DNA from: Nostoc edaphicum CCNP1411
GTDB taxonomy: Bacteria > Cyanobacteriota > Cyanobacteriia > Cyanobacteriales > Nostocaceae
Direction of reading: 5' to 3'
Assembly: GCF_014023275.1 (NCBI RefSeq)
Contig: NZ_CP054698.1
Location: 186,001 to 250,000, forward strand
Length of the DNA: 64,000 nt
This document shows, one piece after another, positions 45,136 through 53,323 of the stretch (its first letter is position 1; the number at the start of each line of letters is the position of its first letter). A program made the translations under genes and the position numbers. The notes below the pieces were generated by a model, which did not search any database, was not told where the DNA came from, and worked only from the letters and a program-made list of their open reading frames with translations.

Positions 45136-46284
45136 ATGAAAATTAGAACTATTACAACAGGTATATCACTTCAATCTCTACAAGAACAGGAAAAAATTAA
45201 GCAAGCTGCTGAATTTAATCGGCAAGCGCAGATTTTTTTGGAAAAACAAGGATATGAGGTACAAACAACTAGAATTGCCACTAATACCTGGGAAGAATAT
45301 CTGCAAGAATTCTCCAAAACCGAAATTATCAATCAAATTCAAACTCTAGAACAACTTTGCCAAAATCAGAATATCAGCTTTTTCAATATTGGTTATGCCA
45401 GCAAACCCGAAACCATAGATATAATTCCAGATATCAACAAAAATACATCGATTATTTATTGCTCTAGCAAAATTGGTGACAAGGAAAAGGGCATTAATTT
45501 TGAGAATGCTAGGGAATCCGCTAAAGCTATTAAACGTATTTCCCAAGAAAGTGAAAATGGCTATGGTAACTTTCGTTTTTGTGTATGGGCAAACTGCCAG
45601 CCACATATTCCATTTTTCCCTACTGCATATCATACAGGCAATACATCTTTTGCTATAGGATTAGAGTTAGGCGACTTGGTAATGCAAGCATTCTCACAAG
45701 CTAACAATATTACAACAGCAGAGCAAAACCTACACTTAATTTTAGAATTAGAATTAAATAAAATCGCAGCTATTGCTGAAAAAATATCTGATGAATTTAA
45801 CGTAGCATATAAAGGAATTGATACATCTATAGCTCCATCTTTAGACAAACAAAATAGTATTTCTTTTGCTTATGAAAAATTGATGAGTGGCAAGTTTGGA
45901 CATTCAGGAACTCTTGCAATTTCTGGGATGCTGACTCGTGTATTGAAAAGCGTATCAGTAAAAATCTGTGGTTACTCTGGACTGATGCTTCCAGTTTGTG
46001 AAGATGTTGGACTAGCTGCAAGAGCTAATGAGCAAACCTATGATATTACAAATTTATTATTATATTCAGCAGTTTGTGGCTGTGGACTGGATACAGTCCC
46101 GATTCCAGGTGATATAACCATAGAAAAAATTACAGCTTTATTAATTGATATGGCAACTTTAGCCATCAAGTTGAATAAACCACTCTCAGCCAGATTATTT
46201 CCGATTCCAAATAAAAAAGCTGGGGAAATGACTACATTCAATTCCCCATATCTCGTAAATTGTAAAATATTTACACTTGACTAA
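45136..46284 (+). CDS. DUF711 family protein
   Basis: A 382-residue protein similar to the DUF711 family: M-K-I-R-T-I-T-T-G at the start, a central block with F-N-I-G-Y-A, F-A-I-G-L-E-L-G-D, the Y-K-G-I-D-T-S-I-A-P segment, and the conserved G-Y-S-G-L-M-L-P-V-C-E-D region with C-G-C-G-L-D-T-V-P-I-P-G. DUF711 proteins are broadly distributed and have been linked to glycyl-radical-like folds, but no enzymatic activity is established. It converges with the 2OG-Fe(II) dioxygenase, with only 2 bp between the stop codons. Confidence 0.82.
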   Translation: MKIRTITTGISLQSLQEQEKIKQAAEFNRQAQIFLEKQGYEVQTTRIATNTWEEYLQEFSKTEIINQIQTLEQLCQNQNISFFNIGYASKPETIDIIPDINKNTSIIYCSSKIGDKEKGINFENARESAKAIKRISQESENGYGNFRFCVWANCQPHIPFFPTAYHTGNTSFAIGLELGDLVMQAFSQANNITTAEQNLHLILELELNKIAAIAEKISDEFNVAYKGIDTSIAPSLDKQNSISFAYEKLMSGKFGHSGTLAISGMLTRVLKSVSVKICGYSGLMLPVCEDVGLAARANEQTYDITNLLLYSAVCGCGLDTVPIPGDITIEKITALLIDMATLAIKLNKPLSARLFPIPNKKAGEMTTFNSPYLVNCKIFTLD

Positions 46285-46286
46285 AA

Positions 46287-46955
46287 TTATTCTGAAAGCA
46301 AACTGGGAGAAGTCAGCACAAAAACATCGAAACTCCCTTGAGCGTCAGTTTGTGGTTTTATGGGATTGGCAAAGTGGAAAAAATCACGGTCATTGATCAA
46401 TAAGAGTTCACCCGGATTTAGAACTTTGCTAAACACAGGTTTTTCTTTTTTGGCAGTATAGAGATGTGTTTCTCCACCTTGAATATTATCTCTATCTACG
46501 GAAAATATGCCAATAAAATCAGTACCATCTTGATGGATACCTTCAGGTGCTAGATTACTAAAATTATTTGGTGAACAACTAATTCTAATTTGATGAACTC
46601 CGATTTCAGCTTCAGGATGAAGTTTACAAGAATCACTAAATGCTAAAACAAGATTTCTAAAAATATCAAGCTCTATGAGTGCATCATCTAATTCTGCAAA
46701 CTCTCTTTTTATATCGCCCAACAATGGATTATGTTCTTTACTTTGAAAGAAGTAGCCATGAGGTAATTTGATTAACTCATTTCCCGAAACGGTGAATCGA
46801 GATAATCTTCTAGAACGATAGTTGCCTTTGATATAAGGATCAACAGGCATATTACTAAAAAATGGTTTGAAACCTTCTAGATTTATCGAATTTACTTTTC
46901 TAAGAGTAAAAAGAAAAGCATATTCTAATTCCGTTGCTGTCCACACTTTTTGCAT
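46287..46955 (-). CDS. 2-oxoglutarate/Fe(II)-dependent oxygenase family protein
   Basis: A 222-residue member of the 2OG-Fe dioxygenase family that includes bacterial L-isoleucine hydroxylases. The iron-binding triad fits H-Q-D (I-H-Q-D-G-T-D-F near residue 140) and a distal His in D-F-F-H-F-A-N, and a downstream arginine could bind 2-oxoglutarate. It probably hydroxylates a free amino acid or related small molecule, and its substrate is unknown. It ends 2 bp from the convergent DUF711 gene. Confidence 0.82.
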   Translation of the reverse strand: MQKVWTATELEYAFLFTLRKVNSINLEGFKPFFSNMPVDPYIKGNYRSRRLSRFTVSGNELIKLPHGYFFQSKEHNPLLGDIKREFAELDDALIELDIFRNLVLAFSDSCKLHPEAEIGVHQIRISCSPNNFSNLAPEGIHQDGTDFIGIFSVDRDNIQGGETHLYTAKKEKPVFSKVLNPGELLLINDRDFFHFANPIKPQTDAQGSFDVFVLTSPSLLSE

Positions 46956-47195
46956 AGGATTTACCTCCTTGCATATTGAAATTCTCCCGGATTTTTTATG
47001 GGAGACTTATAATACTTAGTATATGATACTTTTTATTACTATGTTGTTAATTTAACTACAAAAATTGACAATCCATGATATATAAAGTTACTCAAATTCT
47101 CTCACAGGGCAGAATAGCTGCTGAAAAGATTTGCAGATATGGGTTCGGTGGGTAAGGAATCGACGTATATTGACTAGCAGCAACAAGGTTTCATA

Positions 47196-47921
47196 ATGAT
47201 AGATTGGCTTTACCGTTACCCACCTTTATATCCAGGTATTCTGCTAAAACGCTACAAGCGGTTTTTTGCTGACGTTCAACTTACTTCTGGCGAGATAGTT
47301 ACAGCACATTGTCCCAATACAGGGCCGATGACTGGAGTCTCGACTCCCCAAAGTGCGGTACAGCTTTCCAAAAGCGATAATCTTAACCGCAAATTGGCTT
47401 ACACTTTAGAACTAATTCAGGTACATGATAATGAGCCGACTTGGGTAGGCATCAATACTTTTTTGCCCAATCGAGTGGTGAAACTAGCTTTGGCGAAACA
47501 CCTTTTCCCAGAATTGGGCGACTATAGCCAAATCAAGGGCGAAGTGGTTTATGGGTTAGATAAAAAAAGTCGAGTGGATTTTTTCTTGACGGGGAGTGAT
47601 GAACAACGCCCGATTTATTTAGAAGTGAAAAATACAACTTTGTCTGAAGGGAGATTAGCCCTATTTCCTGACACCGAGACTACAAGAGGACAAAAGCACT
47701 TGCGAGAACTAATGGCGCTACTACCTCTAACTCGTGCAGTGATGCTTTACTTTATCAATCGTAGTGATTGTACTGAGTTCTCCCCTGGCGATCGCACAGA
47801 TCCTGTCTATGGTAAATTATTACGGGATGCGATCGCTCTCGGCTTAGAAGTCTTACCTTGCCGTTTTGACATTTCCCCCGAAGGTATCCGTTATTTGGGT
47901 TTGGCAAAACTAAAAATTTGA
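47196..47921 (+). CDS. sfsA: SfsA family DNA/RNA nuclease
   Basis: The 241-residue protein is a full-length SfsA: R-Y-K-R-F-F-A-D-V near the start, H-C-P-N-T-G-P-M, V-D-F-F-L-T-G, E-V-K-N-T-T-L, F-P-D-T-E-T-x-R-G-Q-K-H-L-R-E-L and a closing P-V-Y-G-K-L-L-R-D-A. The D...E-x-K core is PD-(D/E)XK-like. SfsA binds DNA and was first linked to maltose regulation, but related proteins have nuclease activity. The cellular role in cyanobacteria is not defined. It is followed by a strong hairpin terminator. Confidence 0.95.
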   Translation: MIDWLYRYPPLYPGILLKRYKRFFADVQLTSGEIVTAHCPNTGPMTGVSTPQSAVQLSKSDNLNRKLAYTLELIQVHDNEPTWVGINTFLPNRVVKLALAKHLFPELGDYSQIKGEVVYGLDKKSRVDFFLTGSDEQRPIYLEVKNTTLSEGRLALFPDTETTRGQKHLRELMALLPLTRAVMLYFINRSDCTEFSPGDRTDPVYGKLLRDAIALGLEVLPCRFDISPEGIRYLGLAKLKI

Positions 47922-47978
47922 TTACATCTAAATAAAGAGAGACTAGCAATTGCAACGTCCCTACACCAATAAAACAAT

Positions 47979-48009
47979 AAATCCATCTAGACAGCATCTA
48001 GATGGATTT
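47979..48009. terminator. 13-bp hairpin between convergent sfsA and fasciclin genes
   Basis: Perfect stem AAATCCATCTAGA/TCTAGATGGATTT with a 5-nt loop (CAGCA), 57 bp after the sfsA stop. Its symmetry makes it usable from both sides; a T-rich tail is short. Confidence 0.75.
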
Positions 48010-48115
48010 GTTGGTAGTTGGTGTTTACTAAAAAACATTCAACCAGACTGTAATAGAGAAACGACTATTAGGTAGTCGCCGTCCTACAAATAGCATTCGC
48101 TATTGTGAGGTTTGC

Positions 48116-48517
48116 TTATGCAGGAATCAAAACTGTGTCAATTACGTGGATGACACCGTTATCAGCAGCAACATCTGCGGTTGCAACTTTTGCATCGTTT
48201 ATCTTGACGCCATTAGAAGCATCAATTTTCACATCTGAACCTTCAACTGTTTTAGCTGTCTTCAGTTTAGCCACATCAGCAGCCAGCACTTTGCCGGAGA
48301 CAACATGATAGGTCAAGATTTTCTTGAGTTTAGGAATATCTTTCAGTAACGCGTCTACTGTACCTGCTGGAAGCTTATTAAAAGCTGCATCAGTGGGTGC
48401 AAAGACGGTAAATGGGCCAGCCCCTGTCAGTGTATCTACCAGACCAGCCGCTTCGATTGCTGCAACTAGTGTCTTGAAAGAACCATTATTAGTGGCAGTG
48501 TCAATTATGTTGGCCAT
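48116..48517 (-). CDS. Fasciclin (FAS1) domain protein
   Basis: A 133-residue single FAS1 domain: [39 protein letters not shown], and [13 protein letters not shown] at the end. The FAS1 fold mediates adhesion or carbohydrate binding. There is no signal peptide at the ATG 48517 start, so it may stay in the cytoplasm or leave by another route. No extended N-terminal frame is available. Confidence 0.95.
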   Translation of the reverse strand: MANIIDTATNNGSFKTLVAAIEAAGLVDTLTGAGPFTVFAPTDAAFNKLPAGTVDALLKDIPKLKKILTYHVVSGKVLAADVAKLKTAKTVEGSDVKIDASNGVKINDAKVATADVAADNGVIHVIDTVLIPA

Positions 48518-49200
48518 GTGTTTTACCTAGTTCTGTGTAACCTGTTACAAATCTAAACCATGTTTACATAAAATCTATCTATCGTTAGGCTTATATCAAA
48601 TTAAAATTTTTATTGATATCATAAAAGTTTATATATATTTTTATACAAATAAAGAATTATATGTACATCTTCTGGGTGGATGATTTACAAGCGCTTCTAG
48701 ATGCGATCGCTTGTCACCAGTATTAATGCAGTGAGCTTTTACCAAAAAAGTTAGTAGTAAGTAGGAACATTACCCCCCAGCAACGAAAAAGTTGGTAAAA
48801 ATAATTTAACTGCATTTACACCAACAATTTCGGTTAATCACTGCTATAAAACAATTTCTGTAATTCTTTTACTTATTTTTGTCAGGGATTTTTAACCAAA
48901 TAAGTTGGTATAAACTTATTTAACTGATATTATTTCATCACTAAATACATTTCACTTGCTGTTTGTGTAATTCTACGTGGAAATAATAAACGGCTAATCA
49001 CGCTAATACTTTTAGCAATCGTGATTGTCCATTTATTTCCAGAGTTTATTATGCGTAGGACTTACGCCAAAACTCTCACTAAATCAAATTTATCCATATC
49101 CTCAGGCTTCTCTGTGGTTTCTTTTTCCATTGCCTGTGCGTAAGTCAACCATGTCAAAAATGAGACTTTTAGGTAAAATTTTTCCCAAACTATAACTTTA
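48518..49200. other. Long intergenic region upstream of fasciclin and modA
   Basis: 683 bp separating the fasciclin gene (minus) and the ModA-like gene (plus). It is AT-rich, with the repeat at 49059-49146. A minus-strand frame at 49062-49355 overlaps the ModA gene and reads through that repeat, so I do not consider it a gene. Confidence 0.6.
49059..49146. repeat. Short inverted-repeat element ending in GACTTACGC
   Basis: GACTTACGC at 49059-49067 and GCGTAAGTC at 49138-49146 are exact inverted repeats around about 70 bp of non-coding sequence. It sits 55 bp upstream of the ModA start and could carry part of its promoter. Similar ends are common in Nostoc small mobile repeats. Confidence 0.6.
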
Positions 49201-50058
49201 ATGAACAGAAGAAGATTTATTGCTTGGATTGCTACGGCAGTTACCAGCATGATGCTGGTAATAGGCTTCCAGTTTGTCAATTTATCACCAGCAAGCTCTG
49301 TAACTACACTTAACGTATATGCAGCTGTCAGCTTAACAAACGCTCTGAATGCCATTAAGACTCAGTACCAAAGTGCTAACCCAAGCGTCAACGTTGTTTA
49401 TACGTTTGGTGCTTCTGGTACCTTACTGAGCCAAATACAAGCAGGAGCACCAGCAGATATTTTCATTTCTGCTGCAACAGATCAAATAGATGTCTTGCAG
49501 AATTCAAGCCCTAGTAAATTGGTTTCAGGTAGCCGTAAGAACATTGTCAGAAACCGTCTAGTTTTGATTGCTCCAACAACACCTCCTGTTAGTGCTGGTA
49601 GTGCTGCTCTCACTAGCTTCAATGGTTTGACCAATGCCAATATTAGTGGTGTTGCTATAGGTGACTACACAGGTACTCCTCCAGTGGTGCCAGCAGGAAA
49701 TTACACTAAACAAGTTCTCACTAGTAGAGGTATTTTCAGTACTCTTACTCCTAAATTATACCTTGCTAGCAATGTGCGTAATGTTTTAACTGCTGTTGAA
49801 AATAAAGCTTCTGTAACTATTGGAGGTGTAAATAAAACTATCGACGCAGGTGCTGTTTACAAAACTGATGCCGCCATTTCTAACAAGGTAAGAGTTGTAC
49901 AAACTGCCCTTACAACAGAGAGTGATCCGATTGTCTATCCACTGGGTATACTCACCAGAACTACAGTTTTAACGACGGCGCAGAGTTTTTCTAACTATTT
50001 AACTGGTACTACTGCCCAGAATATCTTCAGAAATAATTATGGGTTTCTTGCGCCTTAA
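49201..50058 (+). CDS. modA: ModA-like molybdate ABC transporter substrate-binding protein
   Basis: A 285-residue secreted protein with an R-R-R-containing signal peptide (hydrophobic residues about 8-30). Its mature part matches ModA: V-Y-A-A-V-S-L-T-N-A-L, F-G-A-S-G-T-L-L-S-Q-I-Q-A-G-A-P-A-D-I-F-I-S-A, and Y-P-L-G-I-L near the end. The ligand is predicted as molybdate or a similar oxyanion. No modB/modC permease or ATPase is adjacent, so the transporter parts would come from elsewhere. The G-N-Y-T-K-Q-V segment differs from the usual G-x-Y-A. Confidence 0.85.
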   Translation: MNRRRFIAWIATAVTSMMLVIGFQFVNLSPASSVTTLNVYAAVSLTNALNAIKTQYQSANPSVNVVYTFGASGTLLSQIQAGAPADIFISAATDQIDVLQNSSPSKLVSGSRKNIVRNRLVLIAPTTPPVSAGSAALTSFNGLTNANISGVAIGDYTGTPPVVPAGNYTKQVLTSRGIFSTLTPKLYLASNVRNVLTAVENKASVTIGGVNKTIDAGAVYKTDAAISNKVRVVQTALTTESDPIVYPLGILTRTTVLTTAQSFSNYLTGTTAQNIFRNNYGFLAP

Positions 50059-50128
50059 TCACCACAAAGTAAATCAATTTAAGTAGTTGTAGTTGTCGTG
50101 AATTTTGAACTATTTGGAGTAATGTCTC

Positions 50129-50755
50129 GTGAAGTTCACTAAAAAACTCTCAATCATTGTTTGCAGTTTGGCCACTGCCTTCCTTTATACTGCTGTAATT
50201 ACCAATACTTATAAATCGGCAGCGCAAGCAGAAGGACAAGAACTGATTATTAACGGGGGATTTGAAATCGATCCTCTGGCGGATTCTAATGATCCCAACA
50301 TTGTAAATGCTAATGTTACAGCATGGGTTAAATCCGGTGATCCGATAGATATATCAGGTGTTACAATTAGCAACTTTCCTCACACTGGCAATCAAGGTTT
50401 ATCGCTTGGTGCATTTTCAGGCGTTAGCTACATATCACAGAATATCCCTACAGTTCTTGGTCAACACTACCAACTTACTTACTATTTTGCATCCATAGAG
50501 GAGGCACCTAACCTTAAGAATAAATTTAAGGTTTTTATAGGTGGAAAGAAGGTTTCTGTGAAAAAGGATACTCCTTACCAACCCTACACGCGATACACCT
50601 TAGATTTTAAAGCCAAAGGAGCATCCACAGAGATCAAGTTTGGTTCCAAAGCCAAGTATGCATTTTTATATTTGGATGATGTGAGTGTGAAAGCTACACC
50701 TGAACATCCAGGAGAAAACTATGGGGATGAAGTGATAGATGATGAGGATGATTAA
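50129..50755 (+). CDS. Secreted carbohydrate-binding-like (DUF642/CBM-type) protein
   Basis: A 208-residue exported protein beginning at GTG 50129, with the Shine-Dalgarno-like TTTGGAGT about 12 bp upstream. The signal peptide (K-K-L-S-I-I-V-C-S-L-A-T-A-F-L) is followed by a galactose-binding-like beta-sandwich: I-N-G-G-F-E near the start, a W-x-K-S-G-D segment, F-P-H-T-G-N-Q-G-L-S-L-G, and L-D-D-V-S-V near the end, as in DUF642 and CBM proteins. The tail is very acidic. A truncated paralogue follows at 50935, so this was a tandem duplicate pair. Confidence 0.75.
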   Translation: MKFTKKLSIIVCSLATAFLYTAVITNTYKSAAQAEGQELIINGGFEIDPLADSNDPNIVNANVTAWVKSGDPIDISGVTISNFPHTGNQGLSLGAFSGVSYISQNIPTVLGQHYQLTYYFASIEEAPNLKNKFKVFIGGKKVSVKKDTPYQPYTRYTLDFKAKGASTEIKFGSKAKYAFLYLDDVSVKATPEHPGENYGDEVIDDEDD

Positions 50756-50771
50756 ACCTTATGTAGAAATC

Positions 50772-50866
50772 TGTCAATTTTAATTCGTAGTAATAACTTT
50801 AGTTCTTTATTTTATAAGCTCTAAAGTGCTTACTACAAACCCTAAAATTAGCTTTAAAAATTGACA
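50772..50866 (-). repeat. MITE-like inverted-repeat element, family A copy 2
   Basis: 95 bp with TGTCAA...TTGACA ends, matching the reverse complement of 8937-9041 along most of its length. The hairpins are more degenerate than in copy 1. It separates the two secreted-protein paralogues. Confidence 0.75.
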
Positions 50867-50934
50867 ACTTAATAAGTTGTAACTATCAACTTGTTTGAAT
50901 TTTCAGAATTTAAAATTATTTGGAGTCAAGTTTC

Positions 50935-51191
50935 ATGACGTTAACTAAAAAACTCTCAATTATTGTTTTGAGTGTTACTACTACCTTAGCTAGCACTGCT
51001 GTGATTATCAATACTTATAATACAGAAGCACAAGCGGTAGAACTTGTTAGAAATGGAAGTTTTGAACTCGATCCTCTCGTAGATCCTAACAATCCCAACG
51101 TTACGAATCCTAATATTACAGACTGGATTAAATCTGGTGATCCAATAGATACATCTGGGATTAGAATTAACAATTTTCCTCAGTATAATAG
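50935..51191 (+). pseudogene. Truncated paralogue of the secreted protein, cut by the IS66-like element
   Basis: From ATG 50935 the product follows the 50129 protein closely (signal peptide T-K-K-L-S-I-I-V, then N-G-S-F-E-L-D-P-L, and D-W-I-K-S-G-D-P-I-D). It diverges at I-N-N-F-P-Q, where the IS66-like element begins. The upstream region ATTTGGAGTC is also shared. The frame then reads about eight codons of element sequence before a stop at 51214-51216. No remainder of the gene is found on the other side of the element, so a deletion accompanied or followed the insertion. Confidence 0.8.
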
Positions 51192-53063
51192 GTATCCGCT
51201 CAATAAATCGGGGTAGTAGAAAAAATAACAAAGTAGAGAGATGCACATAGGGTCGTAGAATATATGACATGGCGCAAAAGCAATCTCCAGAAAAACAAGT
51301 AGAGGCATTGTTGCAAACCATCGACCCCTCAAAGTTTGCAGACGAATCCTTGCGCCAGACATTAACTGTTCTGCTAAACGTCATAGAGCAGCAACAATCA
51401 GAGATAAAAGAATTACGTGAAGAAAACCAAAAACTACGGGACGAAAACAATCGTCTGAAAGGCGAACAGGGGAAACCAGAAATCAAGAGCAATCAGTCGA
51501 AAGGGTTCAAGAGCAATCATTCATCCGAAAAAGAACGACACACTCCCAAAAAAAACATACGAAAAGTAGCAAAAATCAGAGCATAAAAGTAGACAGGACA
51601 TGCATTCTGGATTATCCGGCGAGTGAGCTACCGCCTGATGCACAGTTCAAAGGCTATGAAGAGGTAATCATTCAAGATATTTCACTGTTAACTGATAACG
51701 TATTATTCCGGAAAGAAAAATATTACTCGCCTAGTGTTGGAAAAACGTATTTAGCATCTTTGCCACCTGGTTACGATGGAGAATTTGGTCCGGGAATAAA
51801 AGCTCTAGTAATTAGCTTATATTACGGCGGTAATATGACCCAAGGTAAGTTGCTAGAGTTTTTAGAGAATATTGGGATCTCAATGTCGGCTGGCTATTTA
51901 TCAAATCTACTCATCAAAAACTTAGGCGATTTTGAAGCTGAATATAATCAAGTTTATACATCTGGGTTAGAAAGTAGCTCGTGGCAGCATATAGACCAAA
52001 CAAGTGCCCGTGTTAAAGGAGTAAATCAGACCACGAATGTAATTTGTAACCCCTGGTACACAGTCTACTCAACTACAGCTAAGAAAGACCGACTAAGCGT
52101 AATTGGGGTCTTGCAAAATAGACAAGAGCTTGAATATGTTCTAAATGGGCTGACTTACGAGTTGCTTACAAGTTTTAATGTCCCAACTAAATGGCACAAT
52201 CAAATGAAATTGTTGCCGCAAGAAACAGTTTTGACTGAATTAGAGTTTAATTCATTGCTGGATACGTATTTAAGCAAGCTAGGTTCTCAATACCGGACTC
52301 GTGTTTTGGAAGCTGCTGCAATTTCGTTCTATCATCAGCAATCTCAAATACCAGTGGTAGAATTTCTGGTCTGCGATGATGCACCCCAATTCAAATTAAT
52401 TACAGATAATTTGGCTTTATGTTGGGTACATGAAGCCAGACATTATAAATAATTAAGTCCATTTGTTGGTTTTTGTCAACAAACATTAGACAAATTTTTA
52501 GGGGAATTTTGGGATTACTACCGAGAATTAGTCGCTTACAGAAATTCCCCTTCCCCAAAAACCAAACAGGAATTAAAGACTAAATTCTGTCAGCTATTCG
52601 GTACTGAAACTGGATATAAACAATTAGATGAGCGAAAAAAATTAACGGCAGCTAAAGAGTCTGAACTACTGCTGGTCTTAGAGTATCCAAACTTACCTTT
52701 ACATAATAATCCGGCGGAATTAGCTGCTAGGACTATGGTGCAGCGACGAAAAATTAGTTACGCCACTCAAACGAGTGAGGGTACTAAGGCATGGGACATT
52801 TTTATGTCTCTTGTTGCCACTACTCGTAAATTGGGAATCAGCTTCTTTGAATATATACATGACCGGATTTCTCTCTCTGATAAAATCCCCGAATTGGACA
52901 CTATTATTCGCTCAAAATTTTCTATTAATCCTCAACCTTTATAGTCAAGCGTTTGCATTCAAATAGAATCCCTGCGTTAGAACAATCTAGTTAACTCTCA
53001 ATAAATTGGATGTTAGCAAGTCTTTTTACTTTTATTCGCTACCCCGACTTATTGAGCCGATAC
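51192..53063 (+). mobile_element. Degraded IS66-like insertion sequence
   Basis: About 1870 bp, bounded by imperfect terminal inverted repeats of about 25 bp (left GTATCCGCTCAATAA..., right reading GTATCGGCTCAATAA... on the opposite strand, 23 of 25 matching, each continuing into TCGGGGTAG). Inside is one transposase of the IS66 type, interrupted by a frameshift and a stop codon. The outer flanks differ: a truncated secreted-protein gene on the left and a transposase fragment on the right. A clean target duplication is not visible. Confidence 0.8.
51269..52944 (+). pseudogene. IS66-type transposase, frameshifted and with an internal stop
   Basis: The N-terminal piece (51269-51586) has a coiled-coil region rich in E, Q and K. 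The reading frame must shift by -1 within an A8 run near 51551-51558 to continue into the catalytic region. That part holds the transposase core (D-Y-P-A-S-E-L-P-P, H-I-D-Q-T, L-C-W-V-H-E-A-R-H-Y, and N-N-P-A-E near the end). A further in-frame TAA at 52450-52452 interrupts it. The C-terminal section (to 52944) is otherwise open. The element is probably non-autonomous. Confidence 0.8.
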
Positions 53064-53323
53064 TCAAATCCTGTATTGTTTAATCTCTTAAATAAATCTC
53101 GCATACTTGTTAAGCTATTATCCAGAGCATAGGATAGCCAGCACTCAAAGAATAGACGACTATTCAATACTGGATAATCATTTTTTGGCAGGCTTTTCAA
53201 GATATCTTTGACAATTTTGGGAAATGAATTTATAATCACAATCAAACTAATATAGTTTAAGCCTTCGCCCAAAAATACCATATTTTGGGCTATTTTTATC
53301 GGATTTTTCTTACCGTTCAACAC
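53064..53323 (-). pseudogene. N-terminal fragment of another transposase
   Basis: An open minus-strand frame of about 87 codons (starting M-L-N-G-K-K-N-P-I-K) ends where the IS66-like element begins. The sequence S-R-L-F-F-E-C-W-L-S-Y-A-L-D-N-S-L-T-S-M-R-D-L-F-K-R-L is typical of N-termini of IS4-like transposases from cyanobacteria. Its catalytic part is missing. It therefore looks like the stump of an older IS cut by the IS66-like insertion or by a deletion. Confidence 0.5.

Noticed and set aside
49062..49355. Minus-strand frame of 97 codons overlapping the ModA signal peptide
   Set aside because: It reads through the GACTTACGC repeat and the signal-peptide codons of the opposite strand; its hydrophobic part mirrors those codons.
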